Source: Candidatus Colicola coprequi (GTDB lineage Bacteria; Bacteroidota; Bacteroidia; Bacteroidales; Paludibacteraceae). Taken from it: a stretch of DNA of 9,873 nucleotides. Below the pieces are notes generated by a model that saw only the letters and a program-made list of their open reading frames with translations, was not told where the DNA came from and ran no database searches. Below, one piece after another: positions 1 through 6,668 of this stretch (positions within the stretch are counted from its first letter, which is position 1; every line of letters starts with the position of its first letter). The DNA lies in assembly GCA_018065765.1 (NCBI GenBank), contig JAGHSR010000083.1:1-9873 (forward strand), in the 5' to 3' direction. A program made the translations under genes and the position numbers.

Positions 1-71
1 TTTATGGCGATGCTGCCGACTCTCCTCTCCATCGGGGCCCCGGCACGCTGCTATATCTCCTGCTACCCTGC
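1..71. other. Unassigned GC-rich stretch at the window edge
   Basis: This short segment is clearly richer in G+C than the A/T-rich spacer after it. It contains the self-complementary stretch CGGGGCCCCG (about 33-42) and a possible plus-strand hairpin, TGCCG (14-18) with CGGCA (41-45). Short reading frames run through it from the left edge, for example one ending in a TAA at 85-87, but none resembles a protein I recognise. It could be the 3' end of a structured RNA, the end of a gene converging on gltX, or plain spacer. I checked it against remembered motifs of SRP RNA, RNase P RNA and tmRNA and found no match. Confidence 0.3.
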
Positions 72-109
72 AAAAAAAAGAGGCTAATGAACTAACATTA
101 ACCTCTTTT
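72..109 (-). terminator. Rho-independent terminator after gltX
   Basis: A hairpin pairs AAAAGAGG (76-83) with CCTCTTTT (102-109). After one C/A mismatch it continues with TAATG (85-89) and CATTA (96-100), leaving a six-base loop. On the minus strand the stem runs into a T tract, the complement of the eight A residues at 72-79, as in an intrinsic terminator. It starts about 27 bp past the gltX stop codon, so it probably ends the four-gene minus-strand unit. The plus-strand side also ends in a short T run, so it may work in both directions and serve whatever lies at 1-71. Confidence 0.8.
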
Positions 110-135
110 ATAATTAAAAATTTCTGACCAACTGA

Positions 136-1665
136 TCAGTTCAAAACTTTTATCGCATTCTCAACGCGATAAATTGTTTCGTTTTTGCCTAAAATATCAG
201 TAATTGACCAGATATGTGGGCCACGCGCTGCGCCTACCAAACAGATACGAAAAGCATTCATAACAACTCCTAAGCCATACTCTTTGCTCTCAATCCATGG
301 CAAAACAGTAGCATCCAAGGTTTCTGATGTCCAATCATCTACGCCTTTCAGTACCTCAATCAGTTCGGTCATGTGTTGGCGGCTATCTTCTTTCCAACGT
401 TTCTTGACAGACTTTTCGTCATATTCACTTGGCGCTACAAAGAAGAACGATACCTGTTCCCATAACTCGCTTACGAAATTGACACGGTCTTTCATAAGTC
501 CACAGATTTGGGCAACCAAAGCTTTGTCTGCGGTAATGCCTTTTTCGTTTAAGATTGGCATAAATTCTTCCGCAAGTTGTTCATCTGAACGCAGTTGCAG
601 ATATTGGTGGTTAAACCATTTACCTTTCTCAAAATCAAACTTGGCTCCGGATTTGCTGACGCGATCCAATGAGAATTGTTCTATCAGTTCGTTCATGGTA
701 AACATCTCTTGATCGCCTGTGTTGTGCCATCCAAGAAGTGCCAAGAAATTGATTACTGCCTCCGGATAGTAGCCACTTTCGCGATATCCGGATGATACAG
801 AACCATCTTTCTGGTTATGAAATTCGAGCGGGAAGACAGGGAAACCCAGTCGGTCGCCATCGCGCTTGGACAATTTGCCATTGCCATCCGGTTTCAGTAG
901 CAGAGGCAGATGGGCAAACTCAGGCATGGTATCTTCCCATCCAAATGCGCGATAGAGCAGAACATGGAGTGGGGCAGAGGGCAGCCATTCTTCACCTCGG
1001 ATGACATGGCTCACTTCCATCAAATGGTCATCCACAATGTTAGCCAAATGGTAGGTTGGCAGATCGTCTGCGGATTTGTAGAGCACTTTGTCATCCAATA
1101 TGTTGCTGGAGATAGTGACATCTCCACGAATGAGGTCATGAACCACTACATCCTCATTGGGTTGTACTAAGAATCGCACTACATATTGGTCACCGCGTTC
1201 GATACGTTCTTTCACTTCCTGTTTGGATAGAGTTAGTGAATTGGTCATTTCCATACGGGTGCGAGCATCGTATTGAAAATTGGCTACAGATTGACGTTTG
1301 GTTTCCAATTCTTGTGGAGTATCGAATGCATAATAAGCATGGCCGGACTCAAGTAATTGGTTGACATATTGGTGATAGATTTCACGGCGCTCACTCTGAC
1401 GATAGGGCCCATGCAATCCTTTGCCATTAGGGGCATCCATTGAAATACCTTCGTCAATGTGAATGCCCAACCAGTCGAGTGCTTCAATGATATAAGCTTC
1501 TGCACCCGGTACAAAACGTGTGCTGTCGGTATCTTCAATACGAAGAAGCATATCACCGCCATGCTGGCGGGCAAACAGATAATTGTACAACGCCGTGCGC
1601 ACCCCTCCTATATGCAGAGCCCCTGTGGGACTGGGTGCAAAACGTACACGTACTCTACGAGACAT
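136..1665 (-). CDS. gltX: Glutamate--tRNA ligase (GluRS)
   Basis: This cytoplasmic class I aminoacyl-tRNA synthetase joins glutamate to tRNA-Glu using ATP. The 509-residue protein opens with FAPSPTGALHIGG (residues 9-21), which holds the HIGH-type ATP-binding motif as HIGG. KLSKR (264-268) is the KMSKS-loop equivalent. The Rossmann-fold catalytic half is followed by the helical anticodon-binding half from about residue 330. A segment after the KLSKR loop (about 274-300, GFPVFPLEF to SSGYRESGYYPEAV) is an insert I know from Bacteroidota GltX. Zinc-binding cysteines like those of the E. coli enzyme are not apparent. The start at 1665 gives a complete N-terminus just before the first motif, with no Shine-Dalgarno upstream. 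It is the last gene of the minus-strand set, 34 bp after gcvT, and is followed by a terminator. Confidence 0.97.
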   Translation of the reverse strand: MSRRVRVRFAPSPTGALHIGGVRTALYNYLFARQHGGDMLLRIEDTDSTRFVPGAEAYIIEALDWLGIHIDEGISMDAPNGKGLHGPYRQSERREIYHQYVNQLLESGHAYYAFDTPQELETKRQSVANFQYDARTRMEMTNSLTLSKQEVKERIERGDQYVVRFLVQPNEDVVVHDLIRGDVTISSNILDDKVLYKSADDLPTYHLANIVDDHLMEVSHVIRGEEWLPSAPLHVLLYRAFGWEDTMPEFAHLPLLLKPDGNGKLSKRDGDRLGFPVFPLEFHNQKDGSVSSGYRESGYYPEAVINFLALLGWHNTGDQEMFTMNELIEQFSLDRVSKSGAKFDFEKGKWFNHQYLQLRSDEQLAEEFMPILNEKGITADKALVAQICGLMKDRVNFVSELWEQVSFFFVAPSEYDEKSVKKRWKEDSRQHMTELIEVLKGVDDWTSETLDATVLPWIESKEYGLGVVMNAFRICLVGAARGPHIWSITDILGKNETIYRVENAIKVLN

Positions 1666-1699
1666 ACGATTTCAGATTTATTATTTGAGATTGTATAGA
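1666..1699. repeat. Period-7 GATTT repeats, gltX-gcvT spacer
   Basis: Almost the whole spacer divides into 7-bp units that keep an xATTT core in phase: ACGATTT (1666-1672), CAGATTT (1673-1679), ATTATTT (1680-1686) and GAGATTG (1687-1693). A degenerate TATAGAT at 1694-1700 touches the gcvT stop codon. The same unit type fills the gcvT-pepT spacer. On the transcribed strand it reads as AAATC repeats. Confidence 0.6.
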
Positions 1700-2776
1700 T
1701 TATACGATTTTAGCAGCGTTGAGTTTTTCGCGAATCTTGATGTAGATTATAGTCTCTTTGGCTGCATAAGCTTTTTTGACATATCCCATACCAATGCCCA
1801 CTTTGGTGTTAGGCAACATGATACCGGATGTAACATTGCCGATGACTTCTCCTTCTGCGTTGCAGATTTCGTATCCGTTACGTGGAATAGCGCGTTCTTG
1901 CATCTCAAAATGAACGAGTTTGCGGGTTATGCCTTCTGCTTTCTGCTTGAGTAGGTACTCTTTGTCAATGAAATCTTTAGCATCAAATTTGGTAATCCAA
2001 CCCAAACCGGCTTCCAGTGGAGAGTGATCATCGTCGATATCGTGACCATACAGGCAGAACCATTTTTCCAAGCGCAGGCTGTCGCGAGCGCCCAATCCGA
2101 TAGGTGCCAATCCGAAGTCTTTGCCCACTTCGAATAGTGCATTCCAAATCTGCATGCCATCTTCTTTCTTGAAATAAAGTTCAAATCCACCTGCTCCGGT
2201 GTAGCCTGTGTTACTGAGAATAACACCTTGCACACCAGCAAATGACCATTCGCGGAAGCAGTAGTAAGGTATAGCATTCAGTTCGGCATCGGTCAGACGT
2301 TGCAGCATTTCGGTAGCTTTAGGACCTTGAACGGCTAATTGTCCGTACTTGTCACTGGCATTCTCCAGCGATACACCGAAGCGATCGGTATTCTGAAGGT
2401 TAATCCATGCCCAGTCTTTGTCGATATTGCCGGCATTGACTACAAGTAGGTATTTAGTGGTGGAGTACATATAGATAATCAAGTCATCTACAATACCGCC
2501 TTTGCCATTGGGTAGGCATGTGTATTGAGCCTTTCCGGCTTCCAATTTAGCAACATCGTTGGTTGTGATGTATTGTAGGAAATCCAAGGCTTTCTCGCCT
2601 TTAACCCAAAATTCGCCCATGTGGCTGACATCGAAAACGCCCACGCCTTCGCGAACAATCATGTGCTCTTGATTAATACCTGTTGGATACTGAATAGGCA
2701 TGTTGAAGCCTGCAAACTCTGCCATCTTAGCGCCTAAGGCAATGTGTGTGGCAGTAAAAGGAGTTTCTTTTAACAT
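1700..2776 (-). CDS. gcvT: Aminomethyltransferase, glycine cleavage T protein
   Basis: The T protein moves the aminomethyl carbon from lipoyl-GcvH to tetrahydrofolate, releasing ammonia and forming 5,10-methylene-THF. The protein has 358 residues, close to the usual 360 or so. Family landmarks in order are FDVSHMGEF (48-56), GGIVDDLIIY with the catalytic aspartate region (93-102), VVNAGN (112-117), AVQGP (148-152), NTGYTGAGGFELY (189-201), GLGARDSLRLE (227-237) and EAGLGWITKF (255-264). There are oddities: RLE is followed by KWFCLYGHD, where the family nearly always has a glycine (for example EMGFCLYG), the usual SGTMSP reads SGIMLP, and the C-terminus ends early as KLNAAKIV. These may be clade-specific or show relaxed constraint. 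LpdA, the L protein, lies in the divergent plus-strand operon; gcvH and gcvP are not in the window. Confidence 0.94.
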   Translation of the reverse strand: MLKETPFTATHIALGAKMAEFAGFNMPIQYPTGINQEHMIVREGVGVFDVSHMGEFWVKGEKALDFLQYITTNDVAKLEAGKAQYTCLPNGKGGIVDDLIIYMYSTTKYLLVVNAGNIDKDWAWINLQNTDRFGVSLENASDKYGQLAVQGPKATEMLQRLTDAELNAIPYYCFREWSFAGVQGVILSNTGYTGAGGFELYFKKEDGMQIWNALFEVGKDFGLAPIGLGARDSLRLEKWFCLYGHDIDDDHSPLEAGLGWITKFDAKDFIDKEYLLKQKAEGITRKLVHFEMQERAIPRNGYEICNAEGEVIGNVTSGIMLPNTKVGIGMGYVKKAYAAKETIIYIKIREKLNAAKIV

Positions 2777-2790
2777 AATATGATATTTTT

Positions 2791-2825
2791 TAGATTTGTG
2801 ATTTTAGATTTAAGATGGTAGATTT
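2791..2825. repeat. Period-7 TAGATTT repeats, gcvT-pepT spacer
   Basis: Five consecutive heptamers are in exact phase: TAGATTT (2791-2797), GTGATTT (2798-2804), TAGATTT (2805-2811), AAGATGG (2812-2818) and TAGATTT (2819-2825). The last unit overlaps the pepT stop codon by two bases. A shorter trace, CTGATTT AAGATGT (4039-4052), lies in the next spacer, between pepT and the exported-protein gene. It shares the 11-mer GATTTAAGATG with this array. I see no -33/-7 promoter pair in this spacer, so gcvT is probably co-transcribed with pepT. Confidence 0.7.
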
Positions 2826-4035
2826 ATGCTTTTTCTACAATTTTCAGAATAACCTGCATAGCTGCTTCAAGAGAAGGAATAGGCAGGTATTCAAAGCGGC
2901 TATGGAAATTCTCTCCACCCGCAAAGATATTGGGACATGGGAGTCCCTCAAAACTCAGTCTTGCTCCATCGGTTCCGCCACGGATGGGTTGCACTTTAGG
3001 AGTGATGCCAAGTTCGTGCATGGATTCTTCTACGAGAGTAACAATATGCATCACCGGTTCCACTTTCTCGCGCATGTTGTAGTATTGATCGCGAAGTTCT
3101 ACCTCCACTGTACCTTCTCCGTACTGGCGATTCATGCCATCAGCTATGGTTTGAACGAGTTGCTTACGAGCCTCGAATTTCTGACGGTCATGGTCACGGA
3201 TGATGTATGATAGGGTGGTTTCTTCCACTGTGCCCTGCATGCCGATGAGGTGGAAGAATCCTTCATATCCCTTGGTCAAGGCGGGTGTTTCTGAGGCAGG
3301 AAGTGTGTCTGCAAACTGGTTGGCAAGTAGCAGGGAGTTTTTCATCTTTTTGAATCCATATCCCGGGTGCACATTCACACCGTGAATTTTGATTTTACAT
3401 CCGGCGGCATTGAAGTTCTCGTATTCCAATTCGCCAATGGCTCCACCATCCATGGTGTAGGCAAAGTCGCAACCAAACTGCTTTACATCAAAGTGATCTG
3501 CACCTTCGCCAATCTCCTCGTCCGGTGTGAAACCTACGCGGATCTTGCCGTGTTTGATTTCGGGGTGTTGTACGAGATATTCCATCGCACTGACGATGGA
3601 TGCCACACCGGATTTGTCGTCAGCACCAAGCAAGGTCGTACCATCCGTAACGATGATGTCTTGACCTACGTAGTGCAAAATCTCAGGGTATTTATTTGTT
3701 TCTAAAACGATGCCTTGTTTTTCGTTCAAAACGATATCTTTGCCGTCGTAGTTTTTGACGATACGTGGCTTGATATCCTTGCCACTTGCGTCAGGAGCCG
3801 TGTCCATGTGAGCAATAAAACCAATGGTAGGCTTGCCCTCAACGGTGGCAGGCAGGGTGGCCATGATATAGCCATTTTGGTCTAAAGAAACTTCTTGTAA
3901 ACCAATTTGTTTGAGTTCATCTGCCAAGTATTTGGCAAACTCCATCTGACCTGGGGTGGATGGGGTCGTGCGTGTGGTCTCGTCGGACGTCGTATGGAAA
4001 CTGACGTAACGAAGGAAACGTTCGGTGATTGTCAT
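2824..4035 (-). CDS. pepT: Peptidase T (tripeptide aminopeptidase)
   Basis: PepT is a cytoplasmic di-zinc aminopeptidase of the M20 family that removes the N-terminal residue from tripeptides. The 403-residue length is typical. The metal site is visible: FIAHMDTAPDASG (His76, Asp78), LGADDKSG (bridging aspartate at about 140), TPDEEIGEGAD (Glu173 as general base, Glu174), YTMDGG (Asp196) and GGENFHSRFEYLP (last metal histidine near 377). The dimerisation, or lid, domain lies between about 205 and 320. The start at 4035 gives MTITERFLRYVSFHTTS, the usual N-terminus. It sits 24 bp after the exported-protein gene and 47 bp before gcvT on the same strand, which suggests one transcript. All metal and catalytic positions appear intact. 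Confidence 0.96.
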   Translation of the reverse strand: MTITERFLRYVSFHTTSDETTRTTPSTPGQMEFAKYLADELKQIGLQEVSLDQNGYIMATLPATVEGKPTIGFIAHMDTAPDASGKDIKPRIVKNYDGKDIVLNEKQGIVLETNKYPEILHYVGQDIIVTDGTTLLGADDKSGVASIVSAMEYLVQHPEIKHGKIRVGFTPDEEIGEGADHFDVKQFGCDFAYTMDGGAIGELEYENFNAAGCKIKIHGVNVHPGYGFKKMKNSLLLANQFADTLPASETPALTKGYEGFFHLIGMQGTVEETTLSYIIRDHDRQKFEARKQLVQTIADGMNRQYGEGTVEVELRDQYYNMREKVEPVMHIVTLVEESMHELGITPKVQPIRGGTDGARLSFEGLPCPNIFAGGENFHSRFEYLPIPSLEAAMQVILKIVEKA

Positions 4036-4059
4036 AGGCTGATTTAAGATGTTATTGAA

Positions 4060-4578
4060 TTATTTTTTGAATAAACTTAGAAGATTGTTAACGCTGGTAG
4101 CGCAGGTGGCTACTGTGCCCGCTGCAGCCATAGTATTGCTTTTGGCTTTTTCCAGTTTGGTAGTGTCTATGTTCTCCATCATGGTGTTGAGTTGCTCGGT
4201 TACACCGTTTGCAAGATCTTCTGTTACCAAATTCTCGGAACCCAGAATCAATCCGCTGGCAAATGATTTCCAATATTCACCATCCTTTGCATTGCTCTTG
4301 AGTTGTTTACAATTGTCAAGCAAACTGATGGTATTCAAGATATTGTTCAGGTTGCTGTAGTCAAATTTACCATCTGCCTTGTACTGCGAGTATAGTGCTT
4401 TCAATGCCGCACCGGCAGCTTTACCCTCTGCATTGGTGGCTGTGGTAGCCGTTGCTGCGACGGTGGCAGGAGCGGGAGTTGAGGCTGTAGATGTAGCCTT
4501 GGAACCAAACAGATTCTTCAAGTCAAACGAACATAGCAACATAATAACTGCGGTCGCTAAAATAAGTGTTTTTTTCAT
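4060..4578 (-). CDS. Small exported protein of unknown function
   Basis: This 172-residue protein begins with a Sec-type signal (MKKTLILATAVIMLLC). A low-complexity Ala/Thr/Pro linker (about 27-52) follows, then a compact, mostly helical C-terminal region (about 55-172) with KALYSQYKADGKFDYSNLNN and a Thr/Ala/Ser-rich tail ending SLFKK. Cys16 could be a lipidation site, but the residues before it (IMLL) do not fit a good lipobox, so lipoprotein status is doubtful. Two other cysteines lie at 90 and 159. It resembles small Bacteroidales secreted proteins of unknown function that I half remember (a DUF4923-like type), but I cannot confirm this. I chose the ATG at 4578 over an upstream one at 4767 because it starts the signal peptide and lies below the promoter at 4650-4681; the longer frame would run through both promoters. 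It is the first gene of the minus-strand set. Confidence 0.82.
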   Translation of the reverse strand: MKKTLILATAVIMLLCSFDLKNLFGSKATSTASTPAPATVAATATTATNAEGKAAGAALKALYSQYKADGKFDYSNLNNILNTISLLDNCKQLKSNAKDGEYWKSFASGLILGSENLVTEDLANGVTEQLNTMMENIDTTKLEKAKSNTMAAAGTVATCATSVNNLLSLFKK

Positions 4579-4649
4579 TATTGTGTAATTTTTTAGTTTG
4601 TATCGGTGCTTAATGCAGCAATTGCCCAAGTGAGGATTATATTCGAGCG

Positions 4650-4681
4650 CAAAGTTACATATTTTTTCTCGCGCGCGCAAA
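4650..4681 (-). promoter_or_regulatory. Bacteroidota-type promoter, minus-strand operon
   Basis: Read on the minus strand, TTTG (4681-4678) is followed after exactly 20 nt by TAACTTTG (4657-4650), a full match to the Bacteroidota housekeeping sigma consensus (TTTG, about 19-21 nt, TAnnTTTG). Transcription should start near 4643, about 65 nt before the ATG at 4578. The spacer holds an alternating CG run (4670-4678). Confidence 0.82.
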
Positions 4682-4701
4682 TAAAATAAGGAATAATTGA
4701 G

Positions 4702-4717
4702 TTTTTTTGCAAAAAAA
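4702..4717. promoter_or_regulatory. 16-bp palindrome between divergent promoters
   Basis: Seven T residues, GC and seven A residues form a perfect palindrome centred at 4709/4710. It lies between the -33 boxes of the two promoters (4678-4681 and 4728-4731), about 10 bp from the plus-strand box and 20 bp from the other. It may act as an UP-like or bent A-tract element for both promoters, or as an operator for a dimeric regulator. No regulator gene is in the window. A terminator role is unlikely, as there is no G/C stem. Confidence 0.4.
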
Positions 4718-4727
4718 GCCCTTGTTG

Positions 4728-4759
4728 TTTGCTCGGGTGAAATATATTCCGTAACTTTG
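4728..4759 (+). promoter_or_regulatory. Bacteroidota-type promoter, plus-strand operon
   Basis: TTTG (4728-4731) and TAACTTTG (4752-4759) are separated by 20 nt, matching the Bacteroidota consensus fully and using the same -7 octamer as the divergent promoter. Transcription should start near 4766, leaving a leader of about 20 nt before the ATG at 4785. Confidence 0.85.
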
Positions 4760-4784
4760 CACACCAAATTTATACGTACTGCCT

Positions 4785-5294
4785 ATGCAATCAAACGAAA
4801 TTTCTCGCCGTGTGGCACTTTCTGAGGACTATTTTCGACAAGGGTACAATTGTGCACAATCTGTGTTTTTGGCATGTTGTGACCTGTATGGTCTAACCGA
4901 CAAGGACTTGGCTCTGCGTGTGTCTTCATCGTTTGGGGGCGGTATAGGTCGCATGCGCAGTGTGTGTGGTGCTACATTGGGAATGTTTATGCTGGAGGGC
5001 TTACGCTCAGGCAATGTGGAAGGAACACCGGAAGCTAAGCAGCGTAACTATGCTCAGGTGCAGGACTTAGCTGCCCGTTTTCGTGACGAACATGGCAGTC
5101 TGATTTGTGCTGAGATATTGGGTCTTGCTCCTCGTGGTGAGTCTTCTGGGTCGCCTATGTTGGGTCCTACCCCCGAGCCCCGTAGTGAGGAGTACTACAA
5201 GAAACGTCCTTGTGTGGAGACAGTGGGTTCGGCTGTAAGAATTTTTTTGGAACACTTAGGCGATGAAACAGGTGTTTCGCAGGAGAATTTGTAA
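4785..5294 (+). CDS. C_GCAxxG_C_C family putative redox protein
   Basis: The 169-residue protein matches the family named for its cysteine pattern, thought to be redox-active or metal-binding but with no settled reaction. The N-terminal helix leads into QGYNCAQSVF (Cys23). FGGGIGRMRSVCGATLG (50-66) carries the glycine-rich turn and Cys61. Cys108 follows in LICAEILG and Cys143 in YYKKRPCVETV. All four family cysteines are present; Cys31 and Cys32 are extra. A Gly/Ser/Pro-rich loop (about 117-133) separates the last two conserved cysteines. There is no signal peptide, so it should be cytoplasmic. The start is about 20 nt below the promoter, with no Shine-Dalgarno. It leads the plus-strand operon, 20 bp before lpdA, another thiol-redox protein. 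The partner and substrate are unknown. Confidence 0.88.
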   Translation: MQSNEISRRVALSEDYFRQGYNCAQSVFLACCDLYGLTDKDLALRVSSSFGGGIGRMRSVCGATLGMFMLEGLRSGNVEGTPEAKQRNYAQVQDLAARFRDEHGSLICAEILGLAPRGESSGSPMLGPTPEPRSEEYYKKRPCVETVGSAVRIFLEHLGDETGVSQENL

Positions 5295-5314
5295 ATTCAT
5301 TTATTACTTATATC

Positions 5315-6634
5315 ATGGAATATTTCTTAGCAATCATCGGAGGTGGCCCTGCAGGTTATACGGCTGCCGAAAAAGCCTCTAAGGCAGGTAAACAAGTCAT
5401 TCTTTTTGAGCAAAACGCACTGGGTGGAACATGTCTCAATGTGGGTTGTATCCCAACTAAAACATTGCTCTACAGTGCTAAACAGTACTACAATGCCACT
5501 CATGCTGACAAGTATGGCGTCAAGGCAGAGAACGTTAGTTTTGACTATGCCAAGATAGCGCAACGCAAACAAAAAGTGGTTCGTAAATTGGTAGCCGGTA
5601 TCAAGGCTAAACTCAACAACGAATTTTGCACCGTCATCAATGGGGCAGCGTCAGTTGTCAGCCGCACGGATGACAAAGTGGTGATCGCTTGTGGAGAGGA
5701 ACAATATACAGCTGAGAACCTGCTTATTTGCACAGGTTCCAACAATTTTGTTCCACCTATCCCTGGTGTAAAAGACAACCCTTGCGTTTGGGATTCCACT
5801 TTGGCTTTGGATACCAAAGAACTGCCGCAGAGCATAGTCATAGTCGGTGGCGGTGTGATTGGTATGGAGTTTGCGACGCTTTACCATGAGTTGGGTGTGC
5901 CTGTTACAGTTATAGAGGCGATGCCTACCATTCTGCCCAATCTGGATCAGGAGGTGGTAGCAATCCTTCGCGAGAAATATGAGAAATCCGGAGTGAAAAT
6001 CCTGACCGATACCAAAGTGCTGTCTTTGGAGGGCAATTTGGTCAAGACCAGCAACGGCGATTACGAAGCTGACAAGGTACTGATTTCTGTAGGTCGTCGC
6101 GCTAATTTGCAGGGATTGGAGGCATTGACCGACCTCGAGTTCGAGCGTGGTATCAAGGTGGATGACTTCATGAAGACCAACCTCGCCAATGTGTATGCAG
6201 CAGGCGATGTGACGGGTAAGATTATGTTGGCTCACGTGGCATCCCGTCAGGCAGAAGTGGCAGTAGGGCGTATGCTCAAGCAGATTCCTGTGCAGCGTAT
6301 CGCTTACAATGCTATTCCGTCGGTAGTTTATACCAATCCGGAGATTGCATCGGTGGGTATTACTGAAGATGTGATGGACTGCGAAATACGTCGTCTGCCC
6401 ATGACTTTCTCCGGCCGTTTTGTGGCTGAGAATGAGGGCGAAACAGGATTGTGCAAGATGCTGATAGATAAGAAAAGTCAATCGGTTTTGGGAGTGCATA
6501 TGATAGGTAATCCCTGCTCCGAGTTTGTGGCAGCAGCATCGTTTGCTGTTCGTATGGGCTATACGGTAGCGGAGTTCCAGCAAGTGGTGTTCCCGCATCC
6601 TACCGTTAGTGAGATTCTGAAAGAAATACTTTAG
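5315..6634 (+). CDS. lpdA: Dihydrolipoyl dehydrogenase (E3 / L protein)
   Basis: This FAD-dependent enzyme reoxidises dihydrolipoyl groups of 2-oxoacid dehydrogenases and the glycine cleavage H protein, passing electrons to NAD+. The FAD-binding turn is IIGGGPAGYTAA (7-18). The redox disulfide lies in GGTCLNVGCIPTK (Cys40 and Cys45, four residues apart as in the family). The NAD-binding fold has IVIVGGGVIGMEF (174-186), the second FAD contact is YAAGDVTG (294-301), and the C-terminal active-site motif is HPTVSE (His428, Glu433). At 439 residues it is a little shorter than most (450-475) but has all domains. Its substrate complex cannot be read from sequence; gcvT across the divergent promoters makes glycine cleavage a reasonable guess. 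Mercuric or glutathione reductase is less likely, given the CLNVGC spacing and the C-terminal motif. Confidence 0.95.
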   Translation: MEYFLAIIGGGPAGYTAAEKASKAGKQVILFEQNALGGTCLNVGCIPTKTLLYSAKQYYNATHADKYGVKAENVSFDYAKIAQRKQKVVRKLVAGIKAKLNNEFCTVINGAASVVSRTDDKVVIACGEEQYTAENLLICTGSNNFVPPIPGVKDNPCVWDSTLALDTKELPQSIVIVGGGVIGMEFATLYHELGVPVTVIEAMPTILPNLDQEVVAILREKYEKSGVKILTDTKVLSLEGNLVKTSNGDYEADKVLISVGRRANLQGLEALTDLEFERGIKVDDFMKTNLANVYAAGDVTGKIMLAHVASRQAEVAVGRMLKQIPVQRIAYNAIPSVVYTNPEIASVGITEDVMDCEIRRLPMTFSGRFVAENEGETGLCKMLIDKKSQSVLGVHMIGNPCSEFVAAASFAVRMGYTVAEFQQVVFPHPTVSEILKEIL

Positions 6635-6668
6635 GAGTATCGTCCTGATTCTCTGTTGCGTTGGGTTT

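Larger units (their letters stand above)
4579..4784. promoter_or_regulatory. Divergent control region between two operons
   Basis: These 206 bp separate the two oppositely oriented gene sets and are A/T-rich with long A and T tracts. Both promoters of the window lie here, back to back. The minus-strand transcript would have a leader of about 65 nt and the plus-strand one a leader of only about 20 nt. A 16-bp palindrome (4702-4717) sits between the two upstream promoter boxes. No riboswitch-like structure or small gene stands out. Confidence 0.8.

Noticed and set aside
1..71. SRP RNA, RNase P RNA or tmRNA fragment
   Set aside because: Key conserved sequence blocks of these RNAs were not found on either strand.
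4579..4767. 63-residue N-terminal extension of the exported protein
   Set aside because: It would cover both promoters, and its sequence is not protein-like; the ATG at 4578 begins a clear signal peptide.
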